Under the pieces are notes generated by a model, which ran no database searches, was not told the origin of the DNA, and saw nothing but the letters and a program-made list of their open reading frames with translations. Shown here piece by piece: positions 42,377-50,906 of a DNA stretch of 64,000 bases. A program made the position numbers and the translations under genes. The stretch's first letter is position 1. Every line of letters begins with the position of its first letter. Source of the DNA: Candidatus Solibacter sp. (GTDB taxonomy: Bacteria; Acidobacteriota; Terriglobia; Bryobacterales; Bryobacteraceae); contig PNKE01000013.1 in the NCBI GenBank assembly GCA_013822245.1, forward strand, positions 1 to 64,000. Direction: 5' to 3'.

Positions 42377-43815
42377 TGGAAGAAAAGAAACCGAAGTTCA
42401 AGCCGAACCCGAAGCTACCGCGGCAGGCCTTACCCGTTCTAAACGCTGAAGTTAGGGCGACGAGCGCGAGCGAGGTGGCGCTGGGGTTCACGCCCGAGCA
42501 GGTGGGTATAGAGGCGCAACGGTGCCTGCAATGCGCCAAACCAACCTGTGTGGACGCCTGTCCGCTGCATATCGACATCAAGCGTTTCATTATCCGGATG
42601 GTGGAGAACGACTTCCAGGGGGCGCATGATGTGATCAGCGAGCAAAGCCCGTTTCCGGGCGTATGCGGGCGGGTTTGCCAGCATGAGCTGTTTTGCGAGG
42701 ATGCCTGCATCGTCGCCAAGAAGTGGGAGCCTGTGGCGATCGGGTCACTGGAGCGGTTCGCGGCCGACCACGCACGGATGAGAATGCGGGAGTTGACGGC
42801 CGAGGAACCGGCGCATCCGGCGGGGAAGAAGGTGGCGCTGGTGGGATCGGGCCCGGCGTCGCTGATCGCGGCATACGATCTGGCGCGGAAGAACTACCGG
42901 GTGACGGTGTTTGAGGCGTTGCACAGGCTGGGCGGGGTGATGATCTACGGGATTCCGAACTTCCGTTTGCCGCGGGAGATCCTGAAGGAAGAGATCGCGC
43001 GGTTGCGGCACCTGGGGGTGGAGTTTGTAACCGACTTCATCGTGGGCAAGACGGCGACGGTGGAGGATCTGTTTGAAGAAGGTTTCGAGGCGGTGTTTAT
43101 CGGCACCGGAGCGGGGCTGCCTTACATGATGGGCATTCCGGGCGAGAACCTGATCGGGGTGTATACGGCGAACGAGTTCCTGACGCGGATCAACCTGATG
43201 GAAGCGTTCGAACCGGAGGCCGACACGCCGGTGCTGGTGGGCGAGCGGACGATCGTGGTGGGCGGCGGCAATTCGGCGATGGACGCGGCGCGGTGGGGGA
43301 AGCGGTTCGGGTCGGAGACGGTTGTGTTGTACAGGCGGGGACGCGAGGAGCTAAAAGCGCGGCTGGAAGAGATCGAGCACGCCGAGGAAGAAGGCATTGT
43401 GTTCCACTTCCTGGCGGCGCCGGTGGCGTTGCATGGCGACGAACGGGGCTTCGTGCAGGAAGTGGAGTGCATCCGGATGGAGTTGGGCGAGCCGGATGAG
43501 AGCGGGCGGCGATCGCCGGTACCGGTGCCTGGGAGCGAGTTCAGAATCAAGGCGCAGACGGTGGTGGCGGCGATCGGGCAGGCTCCGAACCCGACGCTGC
43601 AGAAGGCGACGCCGCAGCTACGGACAAAGCGGGGCAAGATTGTGATCGACGAGTGGGGGGCGACGTCGATGGCGGGCGTTTTCGCGGGCGGCGACGTGGT
43701 GAGGGGCGGTTCGACGGTGATCCTGGCGATGAAGGACGGACGGGCGGCGGCGGCGGCGATTGACAGGGCTCTGAACCCGCAAGCGGAAGTGGCGGCCGAG
43801 GAGGTGACGCAGTGA
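42376..43815 (+). CDS. gltA: NADPH-binding flavoprotein, glutamate synthase small subunit/NfnB type
   Basis: About 479 residues from ATG 42376. N-terminal Fer4_20 region with two [4Fe-4S] motifs: CLQCAKPTCVDACPLHIDIK and CGRVCQHELFCEDAC. FAD site GSGPASLIAAYDLARKNYRV, NADPH site VVGGGNSAMDAARWGKRFGS and the closing FAGGDVVRGGSTVILAMKDG. Next to it, overlapping by GTGA, is an FAD/NAD(2Fe-2S) protein; this pair is the NfnAB/SudAB arrangement that couples ferredoxin, NADH and NADPH, though it is often annotated as glutamate synthase. Confidence 0.9.
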   Translation: MEEKKPKFKPNPKLPRQALPVLNAEVRATSASEVALGFTPEQVGIEAQRCLQCAKPTCVDACPLHIDIKRFIIRMVENDFQGAHDVISEQSPFPGVCGRVCQHELFCEDACIVAKKWEPVAIGSLERFAADHARMRMRELTAEEPAHPAGKKVALVGSGPASLIAAYDLARKNYRVTVFEALHRLGGVMIYGIPNFRLPREILKEEIARLRHLGVEFVTDFIVGKTATVEDLFEEGFEAVFIGTGAGLPYMMGIPGENLIGVYTANEFLTRINLMEAFEPEADTPVLVGERTIVVGGGNSAMDAARWGKRFGSETVVLYRRGREELKARLEEIEHAEEEGIVFHFLAAPVALHGDERGFVQEVECIRMELGEPDESGRRSPVPVPGSEFRIKAQTVVAAIGQAPNPTLQKATPQLRTKRGKIVIDEWGATSMAGVFAGGDVVRGGSTVILAMKDGRAAAAAIDRALNPQAEVAAEEVTQ

Positions 43816-44651
43816 CCCGAATTCTAGCCAAGCGCCAACTGGCGCCGGAGATCTTCCTGCTTGAGGTGGAAGCGCCGAGGATCCAGAAGCGCTGGAAGCC
43901 GGGGATGTTCATCATCATCCGGCCGACGGACCAGAGCGAGCGTATCCCGCTGACGATTGTGGATTCCAGCGCCGCGCGGCAGTCGATCACGATGGTGATC
44001 CAGGCGATCGGGAAGACCACGCGAGAGGCGGTGGAGTTGCCGGTGGACGGGGCGCTGGCGGACCTGGTGGGTCCGCTGGGCGAGGCGGCGACGATGACGA
44101 CGGGCAAGAAGGTGGTGTGCATGGCGGGCGGGGTGGGCGTGGCCGAGCTGCTGCCGGTGGCCAGGGCATTCCATGATGCCGGCAACCATGTGACGGCGTT
44201 GTGCGGAGCGAGATCGGACAATTACAGGATTCTGGAGGAGGAGTTGAAGGCCGGAGTGGACAGGCTGGAGTGGGCGACCGACGACGGGACCCATGGATTC
44301 CATGGGAACGTAGTGCAGTTGCTGAAGAGCATTGCGGGTCCGGGGGAGTTTGAAGAGGGCCATGTGATTGGTCCGATTCCGATGATGAAGGCGGCGGCGG
44401 AGGCGACGAGGGACTGGGGATTGAAGCTTCATGCGTCGCTGAACCCGGTGATGATCGACGGGACGGGGATGTGCGGCGGGTGCCGGGTGACGGTGGGGGG
44501 CGAGGTGAAGTTCGCGTGCGTGGACGGGCCGGAGTTTGACGCGCATCTGGTGGATTTCGACGAGTTGACGCGGCGCAACCGGGCATACAGGGAGTGGGAG
44601 GCGAAGGCTCTGGAACGGCATGCGTGCCGGATCGGGCTGGACGTGAAGTAG
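43812..44651 (+). CDS. FAD/NAD-binding ferredoxin-NADP reductase-like subunit (NfnA/PyrK type)
   Basis: 279 residues, GTG start overlapping the previous stop as GTGA. FAD-binding barrel at the N-terminus (RILAKRQLAPEIFLLEVEAP, PGMFIIIRP), NAD(P) domain with GGVGVAELLPVARAFHDAGN, and a C-terminal [2Fe-2S] site GMCGGCRVTV then EVKFACVDGPEFDAHLVDFD, as in dihydroorotate dehydrogenase electron-transfer subunits and NfnA. With the preceding flavoprotein it should form an NAD(H)/NADP(H)/ferredoxin-linked complex. Confidence 0.9.
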   Translation: MTRILAKRQLAPEIFLLEVEAPRIQKRWKPGMFIIIRPTDQSERIPLTIVDSSAARQSITMVIQAIGKTTREAVELPVDGALADLVGPLGEAATMTTGKKVVCMAGGVGVAELLPVARAFHDAGNHVTALCGARSDNYRILEEELKAGVDRLEWATDDGTHGFHGNVVQLLKSIAGPGEFEEGHVIGPIPMMKAAAEATRDWGLKLHASLNPVMIDGTGMCGGCRVTVGGEVKFACVDGPEFDAHLVDFDELTRRNRAYREWEAKALERHACRIGLDVK

Positions 44652-44863
44652 AGCCGGGATCGGGACAAGCCGAAGGGGCGAAGGCGTGCGGCGCGGCCGA
44701 ATCCCGGCGCCGGCGCCGGGGGTGCGCGGAAGCTGAGGGAAGGCGGCGGTTCGAGTGCTATGATTTCCAGGTGGATCACCTGAGAAGCGTGGGGGAAGGG
44801 ATCGCGCGAGGGGACCGGCCAGGGGGTTTCGCGGCCTGGATCGAGGCTGGGGCCGAGCGCGTG

Positions 44864-46399
44864 ATGGCGGCCTGGAGTCGCAGGAGCCCGGTTGCGATCA
44901 GCACGGCGGCGCTGATGTGCATCCTGGCGGTGGAGTTCTGCCTATTGGCGTCGAACGCCCGCCAATTGAGGTTCTGGTACGACGAACTGCTGACGCTGCA
45001 TTACGCCAGCCTACGGCCCTTTTCGGCGACGGTGGACGCACTACTGGCGGGCAAGGACATGATGACGCTGGCATTCATGGCGGTGATGTCGGCGGCGGCC
45101 GGTCTGCCTGGCGACATCCACATCAACCTGCGGCTGCCGACGATTGCGGGGTACCTGCTGACGCTGGCCGGAGTGTTCTATTTCACGAGGAGGCGGATCG
45201 GGGGGGCGTGGGCGGTGGCGGCGGTATTATTCATCGCGTTATCGCCGTTCCGGTCGTTCGCCATCGAGGCGCGCCCGTACGCGATGGTGACGGGATTCCT
45301 GGCGGTGGCGGCCGTGGGCTGGCAGATGCTTGGGGAGCGGAGGTGGGCGGCGCCGCTGATGTACGTGTTCTTCTTGATGTCGGTGGCGACGCACTATTTC
45401 GCGGGGATGCTGATCGCCTGCCTGGCGGGGGCCGAGGCGGTTTACGCGTTGCGGGAGCGCAGGGCGAGGTGGAGCGTGTGGGGGTTGGCGGCGGCGGCGG
45501 CGTTGCTGGTGAGCCTGCAGGCTCCGCTGATCCTGCACACCCGGACGGAGTATTCAGGATCGGAGGCGTACAACCCGCCGCTGGAGCGGATACTGGTGAC
45601 GTACAAGAACTACCTGGCCGTGGAAATCAACCACGCGGTGCTGATAGTGGCGCTGGCGGTGACGGTCCTGCTGGCGTTGATGGCGGAGCGCTGGCGCCGG
45701 GAGGCGGCGAGAGCGGAATCCGGGGGCGGTTTCAGCGCGCCGGAACTGGCGCTGGCGTTGATGCTCACGCTGTATCCGGCGATGGTCGTGACAATGACGA
45801 TTATCGCCCATACATGGTATCTGCCGCGATACGCGTGGCCTGTGATTGTGGGACTGGCGATCCTGTGGGGGATCATTTGCAGTTCGATCAAAGTAAGGCT
45901 GGTGGCGGCGGCGTTGATGGCATCGATGGTGCTGGCATTTTCCCTGCAGACGGCGAAGGACCTTGGGAGGATGATCAGCGGCGCCACCGAACGCATGCAG
46001 AAGGGGGGGCAATCGCCGCCGGGGCTCGATGGGGCCGCCAGGGCGTATCCGGGGCATGAGGTCGTGGTCGCGGATCCGAAGGCGTTTGTCGAGATGTCGT
46101 ATTATTCGGGCCACGGCCTGAACGGGCGGCTGGCGCAGTTGCTGATGCCGGACGGGAGGTTGGGCGCGCTGTCGGAGAGCGTACCGGACAGAGCGAACAG
46201 ACTGCTGTCGAGCGTCATTCCGCTGCGTGTTCGGGAGGCGGACGCGTTTGTGGAAACGCACAGGGAGTTTATCCTGTACGCGGCGGGCACGGGCCGGCCG
46301 AGTTGGGTATTGGGGTACCTGGAGGAGCGTGGTTACACGTTTCGGAGCGTGAAGGGGGCGCCGGGCGGGGGGGTGCTGCTGGCGTCGAGGGGTGAATGA
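44864..46399 (+). CDS. integral membrane glycosyltransferase (GT39/GT83-like)
   Basis: About 511 residues from ATG 44864; a GTG at 44771 preceded by TATGAT is an alternative start. About 10-11 hydrophobic segments: VAISTAALMCILAVEFCLLA first, then the external FWYDELLTLHYAS (DE motif of polyprenyl-phosphate-sugar glycosyltransferases) and RARPYAMVTGFLAVA-like helices. A soluble C-terminal part of about 150 residues follows. It would transfer a sugar from a lipid-linked donor on the periplasmic face. It stands between the Nfn-like pair and a GT2 gene read in the opposite direction. Confidence 0.75.
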   Translation: MAAWSRRSPVAISTAALMCILAVEFCLLASNARQLRFWYDELLTLHYASLRPFSATVDALLAGKDMMTLAFMAVMSAAAGLPGDIHINLRLPTIAGYLLTLAGVFYFTRRRIGGAWAVAAVLFIALSPFRSFAIEARPYAMVTGFLAVAAVGWQMLGERRWAAPLMYVFFLMSVATHYFAGMLIACLAGAEAVYALRERRARWSVWGLAAAAALLVSLQAPLILHTRTEYSGSEAYNPPLERILVTYKNYLAVEINHAVLIVALAVTVLLALMAERWRREAARAESGGGFSAPELALALMLTLYPAMVVTMTIIAHTWYLPRYAWPVIVGLAILWGIICSSIKVRLVAAALMASMVLAFSLQTAKDLGRMISGATERMQKGGQSPPGLDGAARAYPGHEVVVADPKAFVEMSYYSGHGLNGRLAQLLMPDGRLGALSESVPDRANRLLSSVIPLRVREADAFVETHREFILYAAGTGRPSWVLGYLEERGYTFRSVKGAPGGGVLLASRGE

Positions 46400-46510
46400 G
46401 GCCGCGGCCGGGGTGTTCAACGGGAGTGGATGGCGGCGATGCAGGGGGCGAGGCCGGCGGCCAGGCGCCAGGGGCCAGGCGTCAGGGGATGGTGCAGGAG
46501 AGCGGGCGGG

Positions 46511-47578
46511 TCAAACCTGGCGGCCCTTCCATTCGGTTTTGAGGCCGAAGAAGTCCTTGACCATGGCGGAGAGGGCGATCAACTGGAACAGGTAGATGGC
46601 GAAGGGGGCCAGCAGGGCGTGGACGGTGGAGCCGTACCAGGCGCGCCAGGCGGCGGCGGGGATAAAGAAGAAGATGGAGGCGGCGATGAACTGATCCTTC
46701 TGGATGAGCCAGGCGAGCATGGGGAGCCAGGAGGTCATGAGTGTGGAGGCGGCGGCGACGATGAAGCGGGTGCGGCGGTTGAATTTGAGAAATTTGAAGG
46801 AGTTTTTTTCGAAGCCGCGCCAGATGGCGGCGAACGAGCCGTACATACGGGCGTGGGCCATGGATTCAGCGCGGACGACGCGGATTTTCATGCGGTGGCG
46901 CTTGAAAAGGCGGGCGAGGGCGACGTCCTCGACGGCGCTATTGGCCACGGCGCGGTGGCCCTGGACGAACTCGTAGGCGTCGCGGCGGACAAGGAGGCAC
47001 TGGCCGTTGGCGAGGGCATCGGGTTTGAGGTGGTTGTTGACGGCGAGGGCGTCGACGCCGGTGAAGTATAGGCCGAAGGCGTAGGGCAGCAGCATCTTCT
47101 CGAAGAAAGTGAGGCGGTGCTGGCGGGGGAAGACGGTGACGGCGGCGAGGTCTTCGCGGACGGCGTAGTCGAGCATCGAGGGCAGGAAGGAGTGGTCGTA
47201 CCAGGTGTCGGCGTCGACGAAGAGGATCCAGTCGGATTCGGTGTAGAGGGCGCCGGTCCAGCAGGCGTTGGACTTGCCCTTCCAGCCGGCGGCGAGGGGA
47301 GCGGCGTGGCGGACGTGGGCGCCGGCGGCGGCGGCGAGCGAGGCAGTGCGGTCGGCGGAATGGTCGTCGACAACGACGACGTCGGAGACGGGGAAGCTCC
47401 TGATGGCGCGGTTGATGCGGGCTTGTTCGTCGCGGGCGGGGATGATGACGACGTGATCGGGGAGGGAATCCGGGGTGGAAGCGGGGAGTTCCGGCAGGGC
47501 GAGGTAGTTGCGCCGGGCGAGCCAAGCCGCGGCGATTATCGCCGAAGCCAGAAAGACTGCGCTGGTAACAGCAATCAC
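46511..47578 (-). CDS. membrane-anchored glycosyltransferase family 2
   Basis: 355 residues from GTG 47578; upstream codons in this frame are noncoding. N-terminal helix (VIAVTSAVFLASAIIAAAWL), then GT2 domain: HVVIIPARDEQARINRAIRS, VVVVDDHSADRTASLA, ILFVDADTWYDHSF (DxD), VEDVALARLFKRHRM (ED) and WRGFEKNSFKF. Three C-terminal hydrophobic helices (WLPMLAWLI, IAASIFFFIPAAAW, ALLAPFAIYLFQLIALS). The architecture fits CrtQ/HpnB-like enzymes that glycosylate carotenoid or hopanoid lipids; the true acceptor is unknown. Confidence 0.82.
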   Translation of the reverse strand: MIAVTSAVFLASAIIAAAWLARRNYLALPELPASTPDSLPDHVVIIPARDEQARINRAIRSFPVSDVVVVDDHSADRTASLAAAAGAHVRHAAPLAAGWKGKSNACWTGALYTESDWILFVDADTWYDHSFLPSMLDYAVREDLAAVTVFPRQHRLTFFEKMLLPYAFGLYFTGVDALAVNNHLKPDALANGQCLLVRRDAYEFVQGHRAVANSAVEDVALARLFKRHRMKIRVVRAESMAHARMYGSFAAIWRGFEKNSFKFLKFNRRTRFIVAAASTLMTSWLPMLAWLIQKDQFIAASIFFFIPAAAWRAWYGSTVHALLAPFAIYLFQLIALSAMVKDFFGLKTEWKGRQV

Positions 47579-47603
47579 GACAGTTTCTTGATTGTAGGAC
47601 CCT

Positions 47604-48350
47604 TCACACCATCCGCAAAGATGGGGCTTTCCCTGGTGGCCCGCCAGCGGCCGGGATGCCGGCTTTCCAGAGGGTCCAAGTGGAGGGCGAGAGGGGCTTT
47701 TCGAGGCCGCAATCGACCCAGACGGCCTGATCCGCCCTGACCTGCACCGTCTGGATGCCGAACAAACCGGCAAATGGGACCCAGCCAACAAGGAGCCGTT
47801 CCCCATCCGGACGAACACGATCAATATAGCTCATTGTATGAACGGCGGGGTATGAACGGCGGGTATGATCGGCGTGCTCGTTGGTGCAGCCCATTTTCGG
47901 CCGGGTTCCGTAGTAGGGTCTGGCGGTCAGGCGGATTTCGGAGAGCCGCTTGACGCATTTGAAGCCGTAGTAGCGGGGTGCGATGAGGCGGACGGGGAAG
48001 CCGTGGAGGCGGGAGAGGGTGGCGCCGTTCATGGCGAGGGCGGGCAAAGCGGCGCCGGAGAAGAGGTGGGAGAGGGTGAGGGGATCGCCGTTGCCGCGGG
48101 CGCCGATGAAGGCGGCTTCGATGATGGAGGAGGGGAGAGCGGCGGGGTCGATGAGCCGGTTGAGGAAGATGCCGAACCATTCGGCGGCGCCCATGAGGTT
48201 GGAGCGGAGAGTATTCGAGACGCGGCGCATGGTGGTGAAGCGGGTGAAGCAGGAGAGCGAGCGGAGTTGCTGGTATGCGAAGGACTTGTGGGGTTGGCCG
48301 TCGAGGGTGATGCGGAGCCGCTGACCGGCGCCCAGCACGGCGCATTGCAT
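47604..48350 (-). CDS. sulfite-oxidase-fold molybdopterin oxidoreductase, likely frameshifted at its 5' end
   Basis: 248 residues from ATG 48350 in the longest good frame. The sulfite-oxidase fold is visible: LRSLSCFTRFTTM (Mo-ligating cysteine region), MGAAEWFGIFLNRLIDPAAL, LPALAMNGATLSRLHGFPVR and RYYGFKCVKRLSEI, with a C-terminal Mo-co dimerisation-type beta domain. The frame continues upstream as a signal-peptide-like VSALGLAIAIPAPAARG without a start codon, closed by a TGA; a neighbouring frame supplies MLQLRPPKAL from ATG 48528. One base deleted near 48498 would join them, so the gene is frameshifted or the sequence has an error. Confidence 0.75.
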   Translation of the reverse strand: MQCAVLGAGQRLRITLDGQPHKSFAYQQLRSLSCFTRFTTMRRVSNTLRSNLMGAAEWFGIFLNRLIDPAALPSSIIEAAFIGARGNGDPLTLSHLFSGAALPALAMNGATLSRLHGFPVRLIAPRYYGFKCVKRLSEIRLTARPYYGTRPKMGCTNEHADHTRRSYPAVHTMSYIDRVRPDGERLLVGWVPFAGLFGIQTVQVRADQAVWVDCGLEKPLSPSTWTLWKAGIPAAGGPPGKAPSLRMV

Positions 48351-48754
48351 GGCCCGGCGGAAAGGGCTGCGAGTTACGCCGCGGGGCGAGACGAGCGCGG
48401 TGAGTGCAGCTTCGATGGCGGCACGGTCCGGTGACAGGGCGAAGCCGCGGGCGGCGGGAGCGGGGATGGCGATGGCCAGGCCCAGAGCAGAAACAGTTGA
48501 GAGCCTTGGGCGGGCGGAGCTGCAACATTTTCAGTGGGGTGAGGCGGAGCGGGAGATGTAGTAAAATTCTACAGATGAAGATATGTACATCAGTTCTTTG
48601 ACGGTATTCGGACCAAAATGTCTTGCATAGAATCGAGCGGTGTAGAACAATGGAGGAGCAACGCAGGGGAAGGCCCGTTTCAGGCGGGTTTCAGCCTGCC
48701 GCCGAACTCGTAATGTAGCTCGCCGTACTTCGTTAGAGACAAAGGAGATTGCTC

Positions 48755-50836
48755 ATGAACATCTATCGTCGATGTTCGGGACGTGCCCGGTGGTCGGTCC
48801 TGATCATGTTGAGCATGATGATGGTGGGATCCGCCGTGCTATTCAGCGCCGACGAGGGGCCGTTCACGCCCCGGGACAAGGCGTATTACGCGGATGAAGC
48901 TCTGGTGAACTTCGTCCGTCCAGGGTTGAGATTCAGCGTGGTCAGCCATGAGATCGCGGCCGACGGGACCGTGAAGGTGCGGTTCAAGATCACCGATCCG
49001 CGCGGTTTGGGATTGGACAGGCTGGGCGTGACGACGCCTGGCAATGTGAGCACGAGTTTTGTGATTTCGAGGATACCGAAGGCGTCGAAGTGGCACCAGA
49101 CGTACACGAAGCGGACCAAGACGAGCACGTACGCGCCGACGGCGGGCAAGACGGCCCGGCAGTCGGCGGCGGATTCGGGCGGCAGCTATCAGGTGGTGGC
49201 CGAGGGCGAATACATCTATACGTTTGGCACAAAGTTGCCGGCTACGTATGAGAAGGACGCGGCGCACCAGATCCAGATTTACGGCAACCGGAACCTGTCG
49301 GAGTTCGAGCTTGGCACCAACTATGCCACGGTGATGTACGATTTCGTGCCGCAGGGCGGTGCAGTGCCCAAGGTGAGAGACGTCATTGGGACAGCGAGCT
49401 GCAACAAGTGCCACGTGGACCTGAGCTTCCATGGCGGGTCGCGGAAAGGCATGGCGAGCTGCGTTCAGTGCCACGCGCCGGCGTATGAGGACGTGACCAA
49501 CGTGAATCCGGAGACGGGCGCATCGATGGACATGACCGAGATGACGCACAAGATCCACGCCGGGGCGAATCTGCCGAGCGTGATCGCGGGCGGGCGGTAC
49601 TGGTGGGTAGGGTTCGGCAACAACGTTGCGGATTTCAGCGGAGTGCATATGCCCTCCGACGTCCGCAACTGCGCGTTCTGTCACGATGGCAAGGCGCCGC
49701 AGGGCGATGCGTGGTTGAAGAACCCGACGCGGGCGGCCTGCGGGTCGTGCCACGACGACGTGAACTTCGCCACGGGCCAGGGCCACATCAACCTGCCGCA
49801 GCCGAGCGACAACCTGTGCGCGAACTGCCACATCCCCGAGGGCGAGCTGGAATTCGACGCGTCGATCAAGGGCGCGCACACGATTCCGAATCGTTCGTCG
49901 ATGCTGCCGAGGGTGATCGCGGAGTTGAAGTCGGTTGAGAACGCCAAGCCGGGCGAGAAGCCGACGGTGAACTTCACGTTGAAGAGGGCCGACGGCAGCG
50001 TCTGGGACATCAAGACGCTGAACCGGATCGGGCTGATCCTGTCGGGTCCGACGACGGATTATGTGTCGCCGACGAGCCGCGGCTACGTGAGCGAGGATCC
50101 GCGGCAGGTGGCGACACTGACTGGCGACACCTACCGCTATACGTTCAACACGGCGATTCCGGCCGATGCCAAGGGCACGTTCACGATCGGGCTGGACGGC
50201 CGCCACGTGGTGACGGTGCTGGAAGGGACGCTGAAGCAGCAGTCGGTCCAGTACAACATCGACAACAAGGTGATCAACTTCAGCGTTGACGGATCGGCGA
50301 TCGCGCCGCGGCGGACAATCACGTCGACGGCGAAGTGCAACGGGTGCCACGCCAATCTGACGTTCCACGGCAACAACCGGAACCAGATCGGGACCTGTAT
50401 CCAGTGCCACAACCCGGTGGAGACGGATGCGGCGCGGCGTCCGGCGTCGCAGATGCCGGCCGAGTCGGTCGACATGGCGATCATGATCCACCGCATCCAT
50501 GCGGGCAACGTGCAGGAGCGGAACTACACGGTCTACGGCTTCGGCAACACGCCGCACAACTACAACAAGGTGGTCTATGTGGGCGGTTTGAACAATTGTT
50601 CGACCTGCCACGAGGGCACCAGCTACATGGTTCCGGTGAAGGGGGTTGCCGACAAGCGGGATCCGCGCGGATTCATGGATCCGGTGAAGCCGGCGACGGC
50701 GGCCTGCATCGGCTGCCATGTGAGCCTGGATGCGGCGAGCCATGCCCTGGTGAATACGTCGAAGCTCGGCGAGAGCTGCGGCACATGCCATGGGACGGGC
50801 AAGACGTATGCCGTGGACAAGGTTCACGCAAACTAA
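48755..50836 (+). CDS. OmcA/MtrC-family decaheme c-type cytochrome
   Basis: 693 residues from ATG 48755 with AAAGGAG seven bases upstream. A signal peptide (WSVLIMLSMMMVGSAVLFSA) leads to a beta domain, five CxxCH sites (CNKCH, CVQCH, CAFCH, CGSCH, CANCH), a second beta domain (about 385-510) and five more (CNGCH, CIQCH, CSTCH, CIGCH, CGTCH): the two-pentaheme layout of MtrC/OmcA. In Shewanella such proteins pass electrons to minerals outside the cell. No lipobox cysteine follows the signal, so it is not a lipoprotein. First gene of a four-gene cytochrome-porin operon. Confidence 0.95.
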   Translation: MNIYRRCSGRARWSVLIMLSMMMVGSAVLFSADEGPFTPRDKAYYADEALVNFVRPGLRFSVVSHEIAADGTVKVRFKITDPRGLGLDRLGVTTPGNVSTSFVISRIPKASKWHQTYTKRTKTSTYAPTAGKTARQSAADSGGSYQVVAEGEYIYTFGTKLPATYEKDAAHQIQIYGNRNLSEFELGTNYATVMYDFVPQGGAVPKVRDVIGTASCNKCHVDLSFHGGSRKGMASCVQCHAPAYEDVTNVNPETGASMDMTEMTHKIHAGANLPSVIAGGRYWWVGFGNNVADFSGVHMPSDVRNCAFCHDGKAPQGDAWLKNPTRAACGSCHDDVNFATGQGHINLPQPSDNLCANCHIPEGELEFDASIKGAHTIPNRSSMLPRVIAELKSVENAKPGEKPTVNFTLKRADGSVWDIKTLNRIGLILSGPTTDYVSPTSRGYVSEDPRQVATLTGDTYRYTFNTAIPADAKGTFTIGLDGRHVVTVLEGTLKQQSVQYNIDNKVINFSVDGSAIAPRRTITSTAKCNGCHANLTFHGNNRNQIGTCIQCHNPVETDAARRPASQMPAESVDMAIMIHRIHAGNVQERNYTVYGFGNTPHNYNKVVYVGGLNNCSTCHEGTSYMVPVKGVADKRDPRGFMDPVKPATAACIGCHVSLDAASHALVNTSKLGESCGTCHGTGKTYAVDKVHAN

Positions 50837-50906
50837 GTCCGAATACCTGGGGGGAGGCCTTCGCGAGAAGGTCTTCCCCTGTTCCGCCGTCTCACGGGAG
50901 ATTCGC

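Noticed and set aside
47837-47862. Short direct repeat (TATGAACGGCGGG twice)
   Set aside because: Only two copies, inside a coding region; too little to call a repeat element.
48598-48633. TTGACG and TAGAAT as a promoter for the cytochrome operon
   Set aside because: The spacing is 24 bases, too long for a sigma-70 promoter; no better pair was found, so none was called.
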